Source of the DNA: Pandoraea anhela
Lineage (GTDB): Bacteria > Pseudomonadota > Gammaproteobacteria > Burkholderiales > Burkholderiaceae
Assembly (NCBI RefSeq): GCF_902459655.1
Contig: NZ_CABPSB010000022.1
Location: 23,165-87,164 of the forward strand
Reading direction: 5' to 3'
DNA: 64,000 nt
Positions 44,195 through 53,150 of the stretch are shown here, piece after piece. Position numbers and translations under genes: made by a program. How positions within the stretch are numbered: position 1 is the stretch's first letter; each line of letters begins with the position of its first letter. The notes beneath the pieces were generated by a model. That model was not told the DNA's origin, searched no databases, and saw nothing but the letters and a program-made list of their open reading frames with translations.

Positions 44195-46297
44195 ATGTCC
44201 CGCCGCATTCTCGTTACATCCGCACTGCCGTACGCCAATGGCCAGATTCACATCGGTCACCTGGTGGAATACATCCAGACCGACATCTGGGTACGGTTCA
44301 TGCGAATGCAGGGCCATGAGGTCTACTACGTCGGGGCTGACGACACGCACGGCACGCCGATCATGCTGCGTGCCGAGAAGGAAGGGCTCACGCCGAAACA
44401 ACTGATCGACCGCGTCTGGAAGGAACACAAGCGCGACTTCGACAGCTTCAACATCTCGTTCGACAACTACTATTCGACGGATTCGGAAGAGAACCGCGAA
44501 CTGTCGGAGAACGTCTATCTGGCCCTCAAGGCGCAGGGGCTGATCGAGGCGCGCGATATCGAACAGGCATACGACCCGGTCAAGGAAATGTTCCTGCCGG
44601 ACCGCTTCATCAAGGGTGAGTGTCCGAAGTGCGGCGCCAAGGATCAGTACGGCGATTCGTGCGAAGTCTGCGGCTCGACCTACGCGCCGACCGACCTGCT
44701 CAATCCGTACTCGGTCGTCTCGGGCGCCACGCCGGTGCGCAAGACGTCCACGCACTACTTCTTCAAGCTCTCGGACAAGCGTTGCGAGCAGTTCCTGCGC
44801 AAGTGGGTCGCCGGTCTCGCCCAGCCCGAGGCCGCCAACAAGATGAAGGAATGGCTCGGCGAAGACGGCGAATCGACGCTGGCCGACTGGGACATCTCGC
44901 GCGATGCGCCCTACTTCGGCTTCGAAATCCCGGGAGCGCCAGGCAAGTACTTCTACGTGTGGCTCGACGCACCGGTGGGCTACTACGCCAGCTTCAAGCA
45001 TCTGTGCGCCAAGCGCGGCCTGAACTTCGACGAATGGGTGAAGCCCGGTTCGACCACCGAGCAGTACCACTTCATCGGGAAGGACATCATGTACTTCCAC
45101 ACGCTGTTCTGGCCGGCAATGCTCGAATTCTCGGGCCATCGCACGCCGACCAACGTGTTCGCCCACGGCTTCCTGACCGTCGACGGCCAGAAGATGTCGA
45201 AGTCGCGCGGCACGTTCATTACGGCGCAAAGTTTCATCGACACCGGACTAAATCCGGAGTGGTTGCGTTACTACATCGGCGCCAAGCTCGGCAACACGAT
45301 GGAAGACCTCGACCTGAACCTCGATGACTTCATCGCACGCGTGAACAGCGATCTGGTGGGCAAGTACGTCAACATCGCCAGCCGCGCGGCGGGCTTCCTC
45401 CTCAAGCGTTTCGACGGCCGCGTGTCGGCGCTCGCCATGAACGCCCCGCTGCTCGCGCAGGTGCGTGCCGCGGCGCCGCAAATCGCCGCGCATTACGAGG
45501 GTCGCGAGTTCGGCAAGGCGTTGCGTCTGGTGATGGAACAGGCCGATGCGATCAACGGCTACGTCGACACCGTCAAGCCGTGGGATCTTGCGAAGGACCC
45601 GGCGCAGGCTGCGGCATTGCACGAAGCGTGCTCCGTCTGTCTGGAAGCGTTCCGTTTGCTGACGCTGTACCTCAAGCCGGTGCTGCCGACCACGGCGCAA
45701 GCGGTGGAGCAGTTCCTGAACATTGCGCCGCAAACGTGGCAGGACGTCGACCGCCCGCTCACCGCCGATGCCGCCATCAACGCTTACAAGCACCTGATGA
45801 CGCGAGTCGAAGGCAAGCAGGTCGAAGCGCTGCTCGCGGCCAACCGCGACTCGCTGCAAGCCAGTGCGCCGACGGCCGACGCGGCGGCCGCGAAGGGCAA
45901 GGACAAGTCGGCAAAGGCGGATAAATCCGACAAAGCAGAGAAGGCAGACGACGGAGTCATCACCATCGACGACTTCGCCAGGATCGACCTGCGCATTGCC
46001 CGGATCGTCGCTTGCAAGGCGGTCGACGGCTCGGACAAGCTGCTGCAACTCACGCTCGACGCGGGTGAAGCGCAAACGCGCAACGTCTTCTCCGGCATCA
46101 AGTCGGCGTATCCGCAACCGGAAGTGCTCGTCGGCAAGCTCACGGTCATGGTCGCCAATCTGGCCCCGCGCAAGATGAAGTTCGGCATATCCGAAGGCAT
46201 GGTGCTGGCCGCCTCGGCCGCCGACGAGAAGGCGGAACCGGGCATCTATATCCTCGAACCGCACAACGGTGCAAAACCCGGCATGCGCGTGAAGTAA
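44195..46297 (+). CDS. metG: Methionyl-tRNA synthetase
   Basis: 700 residues from the ATG at 44195; the open frame extends upstream through the terminator and is not coding there. Charges tRNA-Met and initiator tRNA. Seen: class I HIGH-type motif [13 protein letters not shown] (residues 10-22), zinc knuckle Cys residues in CPKCGAKD and CEVCGS, KMSKS at about residue 333, the anticodon-binding helical region, a Lys/Ala/Asp-rich linker (around residue 570), and a C-terminal tRNA-binding (EMAP-II-like) domain with [13 protein letters not shown] that mediates dimerisation. Full-length, E. coli-type MetG. Confidence 0.98.
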   Translation: MSRRILVTSALPYANGQIHIGHLVEYIQTDIWVRFMRMQGHEVYYVGADDTHGTPIMLRAEKEGLTPKQLIDRVWKEHKRDFDSFNISFDNYYSTDSEENRELSENVYLALKAQGLIEARDIEQAYDPVKEMFLPDRFIKGECPKCGAKDQYGDSCEVCGSTYAPTDLLNPYSVVSGATPVRKTSTHYFFKLSDKRCEQFLRKWVAGLAQPEAANKMKEWLGEDGESTLADWDISRDAPYFGFEIPGAPGKYFYVWLDAPVGYYASFKHLCAKRGLNFDEWVKPGSTTEQYHFIGKDIMYFHTLFWPAMLEFSGHRTPTNVFAHGFLTVDGQKMSKSRGTFITAQSFIDTGLNPEWLRYYIGAKLGNTMEDLDLNLDDFIARVNSDLVGKYVNIASRAAGFLLKRFDGRVSALAMNAPLLAQVRAAAPQIAAHYEGREFGKALRLVMEQADAINGYVDTVKPWDLAKDPAQAAALHEACSVCLEAFRLLTLYLKPVLPTTAQAVEQFLNIAPQTWQDVDRPLTADAAINAYKHLMTRVEGKQVEALLAANRDSLQASAPTADAAAAKGKDKSAKADKSDKAEKADDGVITIDDFARIDLRIARIVACKAVDGSDKLLQLTLDAGEAQTRNVFSGIKSAYPQPEVLVGKLTVMVANLAPRKMKFGISEGMVLAASAADEKAEPGIYILEPHNGAKPGMRVK

Positions 46298-46316
46298 GCG
46301 TCACGTTCGTCTGACG

Positions 46317-46362
46317 AAACACCCCGAGTGCCGGCTTTCCGGCCTCGGGGTGTTTTGCTTTT
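46317..46362. terminator. Bidirectional terminator after metG
   Basis: ACACCCCGAG pairs with CTCGGGGTGT around an inner GCCGG/CCGGC hairpin, with T residues after and A residues before the stem. Confidence 0.9.
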
Positions 46363-46377
46363 CGCGGGACGTGTGCG

Positions 46378-47106
46378 TCAGCGGGACGCCGACACCATCA
46401 GCATCATCGGCCTTTCCAGTTCTTCGGCCAGCGCAGGCGTCTGACGAATCTGATCGGCGGTCGGTGCGAACTCGTTCAGCTCCCGAATGTGAAAGCCTGC
46501 CTCGATCAGCGTATTGACGGTCGTGCCGAGCGTGAGGTGATACTTGAGCACGCCTTTGACGAACCAATCGGTGCGGCGCTCGCCCTCGACCGAATAACCG
46601 TTGACGGGCCATGTCTTGCGTCCGTCCTCGTCTTCGAGCCAGTGCGGATGCGCCGCCGCCATGAAGATCGGATGCTCGAGCGTGAAAACGAGACGCCCGC
46701 CCGGCGCGAGTCCGCCATAGATCGCCCCGATCAGCCGCCCGAAGTCGCGCACGTAGTGAAACGTGAGCGCGCTGTAGACCAGATCGAATGCGGCGGTGGG
46801 CAAGGTCAGTGTGTCGAGGTCGTCGATACGGTATTCGATGGCGTCCTCGGACGTGGCGGCCATGGCGCGGTCGATCATGTTCCGGGACAGATCGATGCCG
46901 AGCACCGAAGCCGCGCCCTGACGCCGCATCCACCGCGACGCCCATCCGAAGCCGCACCCGAGATCGACCACGCGCTTGCCATGCAGGTCCGGCAACATCG
47001 CGCGGATCGCGGGCCATTCCGGTGCGCCGTCAAGACCGTGGACCTGCCGCGGGAGCTGGCTGTAGCCAGCGAAGAATTCGTGATCGTCGTAGATGTTCTG
47101 AGCCAT
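46378..47106 (-). CDS. Class I SAM-dependent methyltransferase
   Basis: 242 residues from the ATG at 47106. Seen: SAM-binding motif I VVDLGCGFGWASRW (about residue 45), the acidic strand end VLGIDLSRNMI, AIEYRIDDLDTL, and motif DLVYSALTFHYV, followed by PGGRLVFTLEHPIF. This is the UbiE/type-11 methyltransferase pattern acting on a small molecule. Substrate unknown. It lies downstream of the Lrp-type regulator gene on the same strand with a 119-bp gap, and convergent with metG. Confidence 0.92.
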   Translation of the reverse strand: MAQNIYDDHEFFAGYSQLPRQVHGLDGAPEWPAIRAMLPDLHGKRVVDLGCGFGWASRWMRRQGAASVLGIDLSRNMIDRAMAATSEDAIEYRIDDLDTLTLPTAAFDLVYSALTFHYVRDFGRLIGAIYGGLAPGGRLVFTLEHPIFMAAAHPHWLEDEDGRKTWPVNGYSVEGERRTDWFVKGVLKYHLTLGTTVNTLIEAGFHIRELNEFAPTADQIRQTPALAEELERPMMLMVSASR

Positions 47107-47225
47107 GAGTGTCGTCCGAAAATGCCCAATCGATGCAATAGGCGTGATCGCCGGACGTCGCGTCGGGGGCACGTTGATCCCGCGTCAATACGGCGACCGA
47201 CGCCACGGCACACGTCGCCGTCCGG

Positions 47226-47687
47226 CTAACGCAGATGATCCACCGGCAACGCAGTGGTGAACTTCACGGTTTCCATCGAAAAACTCGCGCTGATGTCCTG
47301 AAGGTCGGCCACGCGAATGAGCTTCTTGTAGAAACGGTCGTACGCGGCGATGTCGGGCAGATAGACCTTGAGCAGATAGTCGATGTCGCCGGCCATACGG
47401 TGAATCTCGACAATTTCGGGCAATTCCCGTGCGCCGGCCACGAAGCGGACCATCCAGTCCTCACTATGCGTTGCGGCTTTGATAAACACGAACGCCGTGA
47501 CGCGCAGATCCAGTTGTTGCGGATCGCACAGCGTCACCTGCCCGGTAATGACGCCGTTTTCCCGCAAACGCTGCACCCGGCGCCAACACGGCGTCGGGGA
47601 CAGATGCACCGCCTCAGCCAGCTCGCCGAGCGAGCGCGAGGCATCGGTTTGCAGATTTTCAAGAATCGCGAGATCGGTTTTGTCCAT
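47226..47687 (-). CDS. Lrp/AsnC-family transcriptional regulator
   Basis: 153 residues. Seen: N-terminal helix-turn-helix (LGELAEAVHLSPTPCWRRVQRL, shown here only by its ends LGELAEAVHL and CWRRVQRL), then the RAM ligand-binding domain with AFVFIKAATH and HRMAGDIDYLLKVYL, a typical Lrp effector region. Binds an amino acid and regulates as an octamer. A perfect GGAAAA-T-TTTTCC dyad lies 16-28 bp upstream of the start and may be its own operator. Divergent from the DUF6356 gene and upstream of the methyltransferase gene, both possible targets. Confidence 0.95.
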   Translation of the reverse strand: MDKTDLAILENLQTDASRSLGELAEAVHLSPTPCWRRVQRLRENGVITGQVTLCDPQQLDLRVTAFVFIKAATHSEDWMVRFVAGARELPEIVEIHRMAGDIDYLLKVYLPDIAAYDRFYKKLIRVADLQDISASFSMETVKFTTALPVDHLR

Positions 47688-47702
47688 TACCGCTACCTAA
47701 CA

Positions 47703-47715
47703 GGAAAATTTTTCC
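47703..47715. promoter_or_regulatory. GGAAAA-T-TTTTCC dyad, possible Lrp operator
   Basis: 13-bp perfect dyad in the 117-bp gap between the divergent Lrp and DUF6356 genes. A/T-centred dyads suit Lrp-family binding; assignment is inferred. Confidence 0.45.
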
Positions 47716-47804
47716 AAATCCTACCCGATCCAACGGGATATTTGAAAGCCTTTACCCAGCGCCCGCCAGTAGACTTCAGAAACATTCCCGAAACAACGCT
47801 CGCC

Positions 47805-48062
47805 ATGAAAATATTCACCCAACATCCCGCATCCGTCGGTGAGAACTATCTCCAGCACATGGGTACCGCGTTGTCGTTTGCACTGTCGTTGCTGGGGGCC
47901 TTCCTCGCGTGTCTCGTGCACGCCGTGCTGCCGTTCGCCTTTGAGAAGACCGGAAGCAGGATCATCGTGCGGCTGCATGAGCGAATGGTGGCGAACCGGC
48001 ACCGTCATGCAACGCCTGCGAGCGCGTCGGTCGAACCGACGTCTCAGGCAACGCAGCGATAG
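47805..48062 (+). CDS. Small membrane protein, DUF6356
   Basis: 85 residues from the ATG at 47805. Seen: N-terminal FTQHPASVGENYLQHM, matching the HP-x-SVGE-x-Y-x2-H pattern of DUF6356, one membrane helix (about residues 23-45, ALSFALSLLGAFLACLVHA), LPFAFEKTGS and a basic, Ser/Thr-rich tail. The family has no known function; it is conserved in proteobacteria. Divergent from the Lrp regulator. Confidence 0.82.
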   Translation: MKIFTQHPASVGENYLQHMGTALSFALSLLGAFLACLVHAVLPFAFEKTGSRIIVRLHERMVANRHRHATPASASVEPTSQATQR

Positions 48063-48094
48063 GACCGGGATCGGACCGGGATAGGATCGGGATC
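48062..48094. repeat. 11-bp tandem repeat, three copies
   Basis: GGACCGGGATC, GGACCGGGATA, GGATCGGGATC in the gap between the DUF6356 and BamE-like genes; the first copy begins at the end of the DUF6356 stop codon. Confidence 0.85.
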
Positions 48095-48235
48095 GGCAAG
48101 CCATCCGGCCGCGTCCTCGGATTGCACCGGGGCCTCGCTTGAGCCTTGCCTGGGCCTCGCTGGATCCGCCTCCCGGTTGCACGCAGATGGCGCTCAGATC
48201 GTAGCCGGCCAGCAGCCGGCACGCACCTCTCGCGA

Positions 48236-48841
48236 TCAGGGCCGCTCCGATGCGGGATCGGGCGAGCGCGACGTCACCGTCACGCGAGCGTCCGGGCCGA
48301 AGTGGGCATTGAACATCGCCGGCGAATTGACACCGTCTTCGAGCCAGCGCCAGCTCCACACCGTTTCCTTCTTCAGACGATACTCGGTGATCGTCGTCGG
48401 TTTGCCGAGCAGACGCCGCACGTCGTCCTGCGACATGCCCGGCTGCACTTGCTGGAAATTCTCGGCCGAGAGCGCCTGCGTTACGGTTTTCAGCTTGCCG
48501 TCGGCCCCGATGTCGACCATGTACGTCTTGAGTCCGCCGGGCGCGCGCGGATACTCCAGACGACGCGAGCCGTCGTTGTTCTCCCACACGATCTCCGGCT
48601 TGCCCATCTGATCGCGCACCTGCGCTTCGGTCGTCACTCCCGGCTTGAGGTCGCGCAGCAGCATGTCGTCCGGCTTGACCGCATTGAACGTATCGCGCGC
48701 CTTTTCACGCGCTTTGTCGATCTGCTGCTGATCGCAGCCGAAAAGTCCCAACAGACTCGCGAGCAATCCCATGGCGACTCCCCAACGAAGGCCCAGGCGC
48801 ATGCCCGGTGCGCGATGATCGAAATCGAGCGACGTTTTCAT
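48236..48841 (-). CDS. BamE/SmpA-like lipoprotein
   Basis: 201 residues. Start at 48841 has AGGAGAGGT upstream. Seen: signal peptide with lipobox LFGC (Cys36), then two SmpA/OmlA (BamE-fold) repeats: LKPGVTTEAQVRDQMGKPE and VQPGMSQDDVRRLLGKPT, each with the G-x-P turn. It should be an outer-membrane lipoprotein facing the periplasm. Next to tamB/tamA, which also work in outer-membrane assembly. It is longer than E. coli BamE (113 residues) and has two repeats, so it is a relative and not certainly the BamE subunit. Confidence 0.88.
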   Translation of the reverse strand: MKTSLDFDHRAPGMRLGLRWGVAMGLLASLLGLFGCDQQQIDKAREKARDTFNAVKPDDMLLRDLKPGVTTEAQVRDQMGKPEIVWENNDGSRRLEYPRAPGGLKTYMVDIGADGKLKTVTQALSAENFQQVQPGMSQDDVRRLLGKPTTITEYRLKKETVWSWRWLEDGVNSPAMFNAHFGPDARVTVTSRSPDPASERP

Positions 48842-48905
48842 CCTTACCTCTCCTCTTCACGTTTGCCTGCCTACCGGACGCCAAGCCCGCCGCACCGCAC
48901 TGCCG

Positions 48906-51900
48906 TCAATCGAAGCGACGGTTGAACAGCACATCGAAGCCGGACAGCGAACCGGTACGCAAGGCAAGTTGCCAGCGACGCGACACCTGCCACGTGATTT
49001 TCACAATACTCGCTGCGCTGGTCAGACTCTGCTCGTATCCCAGCGAGAAGTTATCCGAGATCGCCTTGCCGACTTTGACGACCTGCTCGTCGTCCGCCAG
49101 CCCCGAATCGCTGGTGCCGATGCTGAACTCGTCGATCCCCAGATCCTTGATGATGCGCTTGCCGCCCGTGGCGCCCAGCAGGGCCGTGGCCGCTCCCGCC
49201 ATCGCCTGACGCTGCCCGAGTCCGGCGCCGTCGGGGCCGTGGCCGAACATCAGCCACGACAGCTTCTCTTCGTCCGACACGTTCGGCTCGGAGACGAGCG
49301 AGACGCGCGGCTGACGCACCGTGCCCGTCACCAGCACGCCCGCCGCGACTTCCTGATTGCGGCGCATCGCCTGGATGTAGATATCGGGGTTGCCCAGCGG
49401 ACCGACGAAATTGATCTGCCCGCGCTCGATGGCGAGCTTGCGATCGAAGGCTTCGTATGTGCCTTCCGCGACGGTGATGGTGCCGGTCGCACGCATCGGC
49501 GTGAGCGGATCGCTCTGCACCTGCATACTGCCGCGCAGCAACAGATCGGCGCCTGCGCCAACGAAGCGGAAGTCGCGTCCGAGATTGACCTCCACGTTGA
49601 TATGAGGCGAAAAGCGGCTGGTCGGTTGCGCCTCGATACGCGCGGCTTCCTCCTTCGGATCGACCGGCTTGGCGCGCGCCTGAGCGCCGCCGCGCACGAC
49701 TACGACATCGTCGCCCAGCTTGGGCGCGCTCGTCGGCGGCAACGCAAAACGTGCCCGGTCAACGGTGAACTTGCCATTCAGGGCCATTGCATCGCCACTG
49801 CCGGTCGCCCTGGCTTCGCCCGTCAGCGACAACTGGCGGTCGGGCGCGGCGAACAGTTGCAGCTTGTCGGCGGCGAGCGTCACGCCAAGCGTCGGCTCGG
49901 GGGTGTCGAGCCGGATGTTGCCTGTCGCGCGGGCCGTGCCGCCGCCACCGCCCGTCACGACCACGTCGCGCAGCACGATCTCGGTCGGCGTCAGCGAAAC
50001 ACGAAGCCTGCCGTCCTTTACGCTCACGCCCGTGTCGAACATCTGAGCGGAGAGATCGTCGGCCGTCAGCTCGCCCGTGGGACGCGGCTTGGCCACCGTG
50101 CCCGCCAGCGTCATCTGAAGATTCGCGCGTCCCTTGAACGAGAACTGCGCCCCCGCGAGGTCTTCGAACTTGGCGAGATTCGGGATGGCGACGGCGACGC
50201 GCCCGCTAAGCGGCGCATCGTCGGGCACGCTCGGCAGCCCCCCTTGCACGCGCAAGCCGGTCTGCACGTCGGCGTCGAGCGTGCCGACCAGCGACGACAT
50301 CGCCTTTACCGTCGTGCGCGCCGTCTGGCCCGACAAGTCGATACGCGCGCGCATCTCCGAGAGGCCGAGCGGCACCCGCGCCCCGACCCCGCCCTTCTCT
50401 GCACTCAGTCCCGGAATGCCCGTGATCGTCACCTTGACGCTCTCGTTCACGCCGCCGCGACGCAACGTCACGTCGCCGCTGCGTCGAACGACTTCGACGA
50501 AGCCGTCGGCGCGCTGTGCGGCGCTCACGTTCCATTTGCCGTCGAGCACGAGGTCGCTCGCGACCGGCGACGGCTCGCCCGTGAACGACTGCACCACGCG
50601 CAGCACCTGCGCGATATCGAGGGTGTCGATCGTGCCCGCCGTCTTCATCTGGCCGTCGCCGTAGTCGAAGTTCGCCAGCGACAGCGTTCCGGCCGCCGCC
50701 ACCAGTTTGGCCGCGCCCAGATGGACGCGCTCGGCACTCGCCTCGACCTGCCACGGCGACGCCAGCGCGAGCTTCGGCACACCCCGGTTTTCGAGCGCCT
50801 GTATGGTGCCCTTCCAGCCCGGTTTGCCGCGCGTGTTCGTGATCGCGCCCGCCGCGTCGAGATTCATGTCGAGCGGGGCTTCGCGCAACTTGCCGGCGGT
50901 TTTGAGATGCAGCGTGTGCGCACCGCGCGTGCCCGCCAACGCCACCGAGAGCTTGTCGAGTCGCGCGATATCGCTCGTGAAGCCCTGGCCGTCGAGCGTC
51001 ACGTTCAGACGATCGCCTGCCGCACCGGGCAAGCCGCCGCTCACGTCCACCTTGCCGGCCAGATGGTCGAGCTTCTGCGCCCCGAACACGAGCTTGTCGG
51101 CCGCGAGCGTCGCCACCACTGCCGGACGCTCCATCGTCCCCGACACCTGCCCGTCCAGTTGCAGACGGCCGGCGAGACCGAAACCGAGTTTGTCGAGCGA
51201 CGGGGCGTCGACGTTGACCGCCATCTTGTCGCCCGGCGCACCGAAACTGCCGCGCAACAGCACTTTGTTGCCAGCGACGAGCAGGCTCGCATCGCTCGGC
51301 AGCAACCGCGTGCCCGCCAGCTTCACGGTACCTGCCCCGCTCATCGGCAAATCGGCGTAGACGCTGTCCTGCAACGCGAACTTCAGCGCCAGGCCGAACT
51401 CGGGACGCAACGCACCCTGCGCATCGAATTGCCCCGTGACACTTGCCGACGGCGTTTTCGCACCGCGTTTTTGCGGACCGTAAAGGTCGTACCAGGCAGC
51501 CGGGTCGAAACGCGTGAGCCTGATCTGCGCCTGGTAAGCGCCCGTGTCCCCCGCCTCCAATACGCCGGTGGCCGCGACCTTGCCGTGGCCGGCATCCAGC
51601 GATAACGCATGAACGGTCGTGCCCTTCGCGTCGAGACCGACGTCGGCGAGGACACGTCGCGCCGCATCGCGCCAGTCGAGTGCGATGCGCTGTCCGGCGG
51701 CGTCGAGCTTGATGTCGAGCGGACCGCCCAGCTTCGTCGCCGGCAGCTTGCCGTACAGCGCGCGCAGATCGAGATCGCGCATCGTCAGCGCGAAGCCGCC
51801 GACGGTGGCCTCGGTGTCGGCCGTCGTGGTGGGCAATGCCACGCCCGATGCGACCGATGCCGCCGCCGCGCCCACCCCGCTCGCGGGCACCGCCAGCGGC

Positions 51901-53150
51901 GTAACCTTTTCGCGACGCAACTCACCGCTACCGGTGAGCACAGCGCCTCCCGCGAGTTTCAGTTCGATGCCGGTCAACGACTGACGCGTTGCGTCGAGCA
52001 GCACCTGGGTACGCAGCCGCTCGACGGGCAGCCCGCCGGCATCGATCGCCCCCGGTCTGGCGTTGGTCACGGACACCGGCCCGAGCACACGGAATGCCTG
52101 CGCCCCCGGTTCGGGCCGCAGATCGGCCTGCACGGCGAGATCGGCTTGCGGGGCTCCCGGGGCGAAATCGCGCGGATTGATGTGATCGAGGGCAATCTGC
52201 GCCCGCGAGAGCGGCACCGCGCCGAAGGGCGACGCCGCGATGTGCGCCGTACCGTTGAGCTTCTCGCCGCTGGCCGTCAGATCGATGACGAGGGCGTCCA
52301 GCGAGCCGGACAAGTTCGCCGTCAGCGAGACGGGAATATCACCCGCCTTCGCCTGCAAGCCCACGTTGCCGCCCAGCGCAAACGGCCGCTGGCCGTTCAG
52401 TTGGAGATTCGCCCGAGCCTCGCCGTACGGTGTGCCGAGATGTTCGAGTTGCACCGTATGCTGCGTGCCATCGCTGCGCGCCGTCACACGAATATCCTCC
52501 AGCACCAGCGCCGGCGAATGCAGCGTGAGCTTCGCCACGCGCACGTCGTTCAGCGTCAGGCCCAACGGCAGGCGCAGACTCGTCGGCATCGTCGTTGGCG
52601 TGTTCGACGGCGGCGACGGCGCGAAGGCCAGTTCCACGTCGCCCGCATGCAGCTTGTCCACGGTGAAATGCAGCGCACGCCAGGCGAGATCCCAACGCGT
52701 GTCGAGCCGGCTGACGGTGATGCGCGTCGCGCCGTCGACGTAGCGCACGTCGTTCACCGTGAAGCCGTGCAGCACGCTGCCGCTGCGCCACTCGCCGGAC
52801 AGTTTCCCGCCGAGCGCGGACACCGCCGTCTGCCAGAGCCAGCGGCTGCCGCGTTCGCTGGACGTTGCCCAGACCAGCACGCCGATGGCAAGCCCCCCGA
52901 TCAACAAGAGCGTCAGCAGAGTGCCCGCCAGCCAGCGCCCCCATCGACGCCGCTCAGGCGGGGGCGGGGGCGGGGGCGTCATGTTGTCGGGGGGCGGATG
53001 GCCGCCACCGTCAGCAGAGCCAGGCGTGCCCGCGTGCGCCGCGAGCGTCGGTTCGTGCGCACCGTCGCGCGGGCCGGTGCTCATCGCGAGCGGGGCAAGA
53101 CCATTGGCAACATCGAGTGGCAATTCAGTGGAGAGACGCATCGTCGTCAT
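48906..53150 (-). CDS. tamB: Translocation and assembly module TamB
   Basis: 1414 residues, within the family range. The start at 53150 overlaps the tamA stop as TGATG. Seen: a cytoplasmic Pro/Gly-rich tail of about 70 residues with a polyproline run, a membrane anchor (about residues 73-95), then a very long beta-rich region of repeating hydrophobic strands (the TamB/AsmA-like groove) and the conserved C-terminal DUF490 domain ending in RWQLALRTGSLSGFDVLFNRRFD (ends: RWQLALRTG, LFNRRFD). Family knowledge: TamB spans the periplasm, partners TamA, and moves phospholipids or assembles outer-membrane proteins. Very likely co-transcribed with tamA. Confidence 0.95.
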   Translation of the reverse strand: MTTMRLSTELPLDVANGLAPLAMSTGPRDGAHEPTLAAHAGTPGSADGGGHPPPDNMTPPPPPPPERRRWGRWLAGTLLTLLLIGGLAIGVLVWATSSERGSRWLWQTAVSALGGKLSGEWRSGSVLHGFTVNDVRYVDGATRITVSRLDTRWDLAWRALHFTVDKLHAGDVELAFAPSPPSNTPTTMPTSLRLPLGLTLNDVRVAKLTLHSPALVLEDIRVTARSDGTQHTVQLEHLGTPYGEARANLQLNGQRPFALGGNVGLQAKAGDIPVSLTANLSGSLDALVIDLTASGEKLNGTAHIAASPFGAVPLSRAQIALDHINPRDFAPGAPQADLAVQADLRPEPGAQAFRVLGPVSVTNARPGAIDAGGLPVERLRTQVLLDATRQSLTGIELKLAGGAVLTGSGELRREKVTPLAVPASGVGAAAASVASGVALPTTTADTEATVGGFALTMRDLDLRALYGKLPATKLGGPLDIKLDAAGQRIALDWRDAARRVLADVGLDAKGTTVHALSLDAGHGKVAATGVLEAGDTGAYQAQIRLTRFDPAAWYDLYGPQKRGAKTPSASVTGQFDAQGALRPEFGLALKFALQDSVYADLPMSGAGTVKLAGTRLLPSDASLLVAGNKVLLRGSFGAPGDKMAVNVDAPSLDKLGFGLAGRLQLDGQVSGTMERPAVVATLAADKLVFGAQKLDHLAGKVDVSGGLPGAAGDRLNVTLDGQGFTSDIARLDKLSVALAGTRGAHTLHLKTAGKLREAPLDMNLDAAGAITNTRGKPGWKGTIQALENRGVPKLALASPWQVEASAERVHLGAAKLVAAAGTLSLANFDYGDGQMKTAGTIDTLDIAQVLRVVQSFTGEPSPVASDLVLDGKWNVSAAQRADGFVEVVRRSGDVTLRRGGVNESVKVTITGIPGLSAEKGGVGARVPLGLSEMRARIDLSGQTARTTVKAMSSLVGTLDADVQTGLRVQGGLPSVPDDAPLSGRVAVAIPNLAKFEDLAGAQFSFKGRANLQMTLAGTVAKPRPTGELTADDLSAQMFDTGVSVKDGRLRVSLTPTEIVLRDVVVTGGGGGTARATGNIRLDTPEPTLGVTLAADKLQLFAAPDRQLSLTGEARATGSGDAMALNGKFTVDRARFALPPTSAPKLGDDVVVVRGGAQARAKPVDPKEEAARIEAQPTSRFSPHINVEVNLGRDFRFVGAGADLLLRGSMQVQSDPLTPMRATGTITVAEGTYEAFDRKLAIERGQINFVGPLGNPDIYIQAMRRNQEVAAGVLVTGTVRQPRVSLVSEPNVSDEEKLSWLMFGHGPDGAGLGQRQAMAGAATALLGATGGKRIIKDLGIDEFSIGTSDSGLADDEQVVKVGKAISDNFSLGYEQSLTSAASIVKITWQVSRRWQLALRTGSLSGFDVLFNRRFD

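Noticed and set aside
48969-51605. An 878-codon plus-strand open frame
   Set aside because: It is antisense to tamB and contains only Arg/Gln/His-rich sequence.
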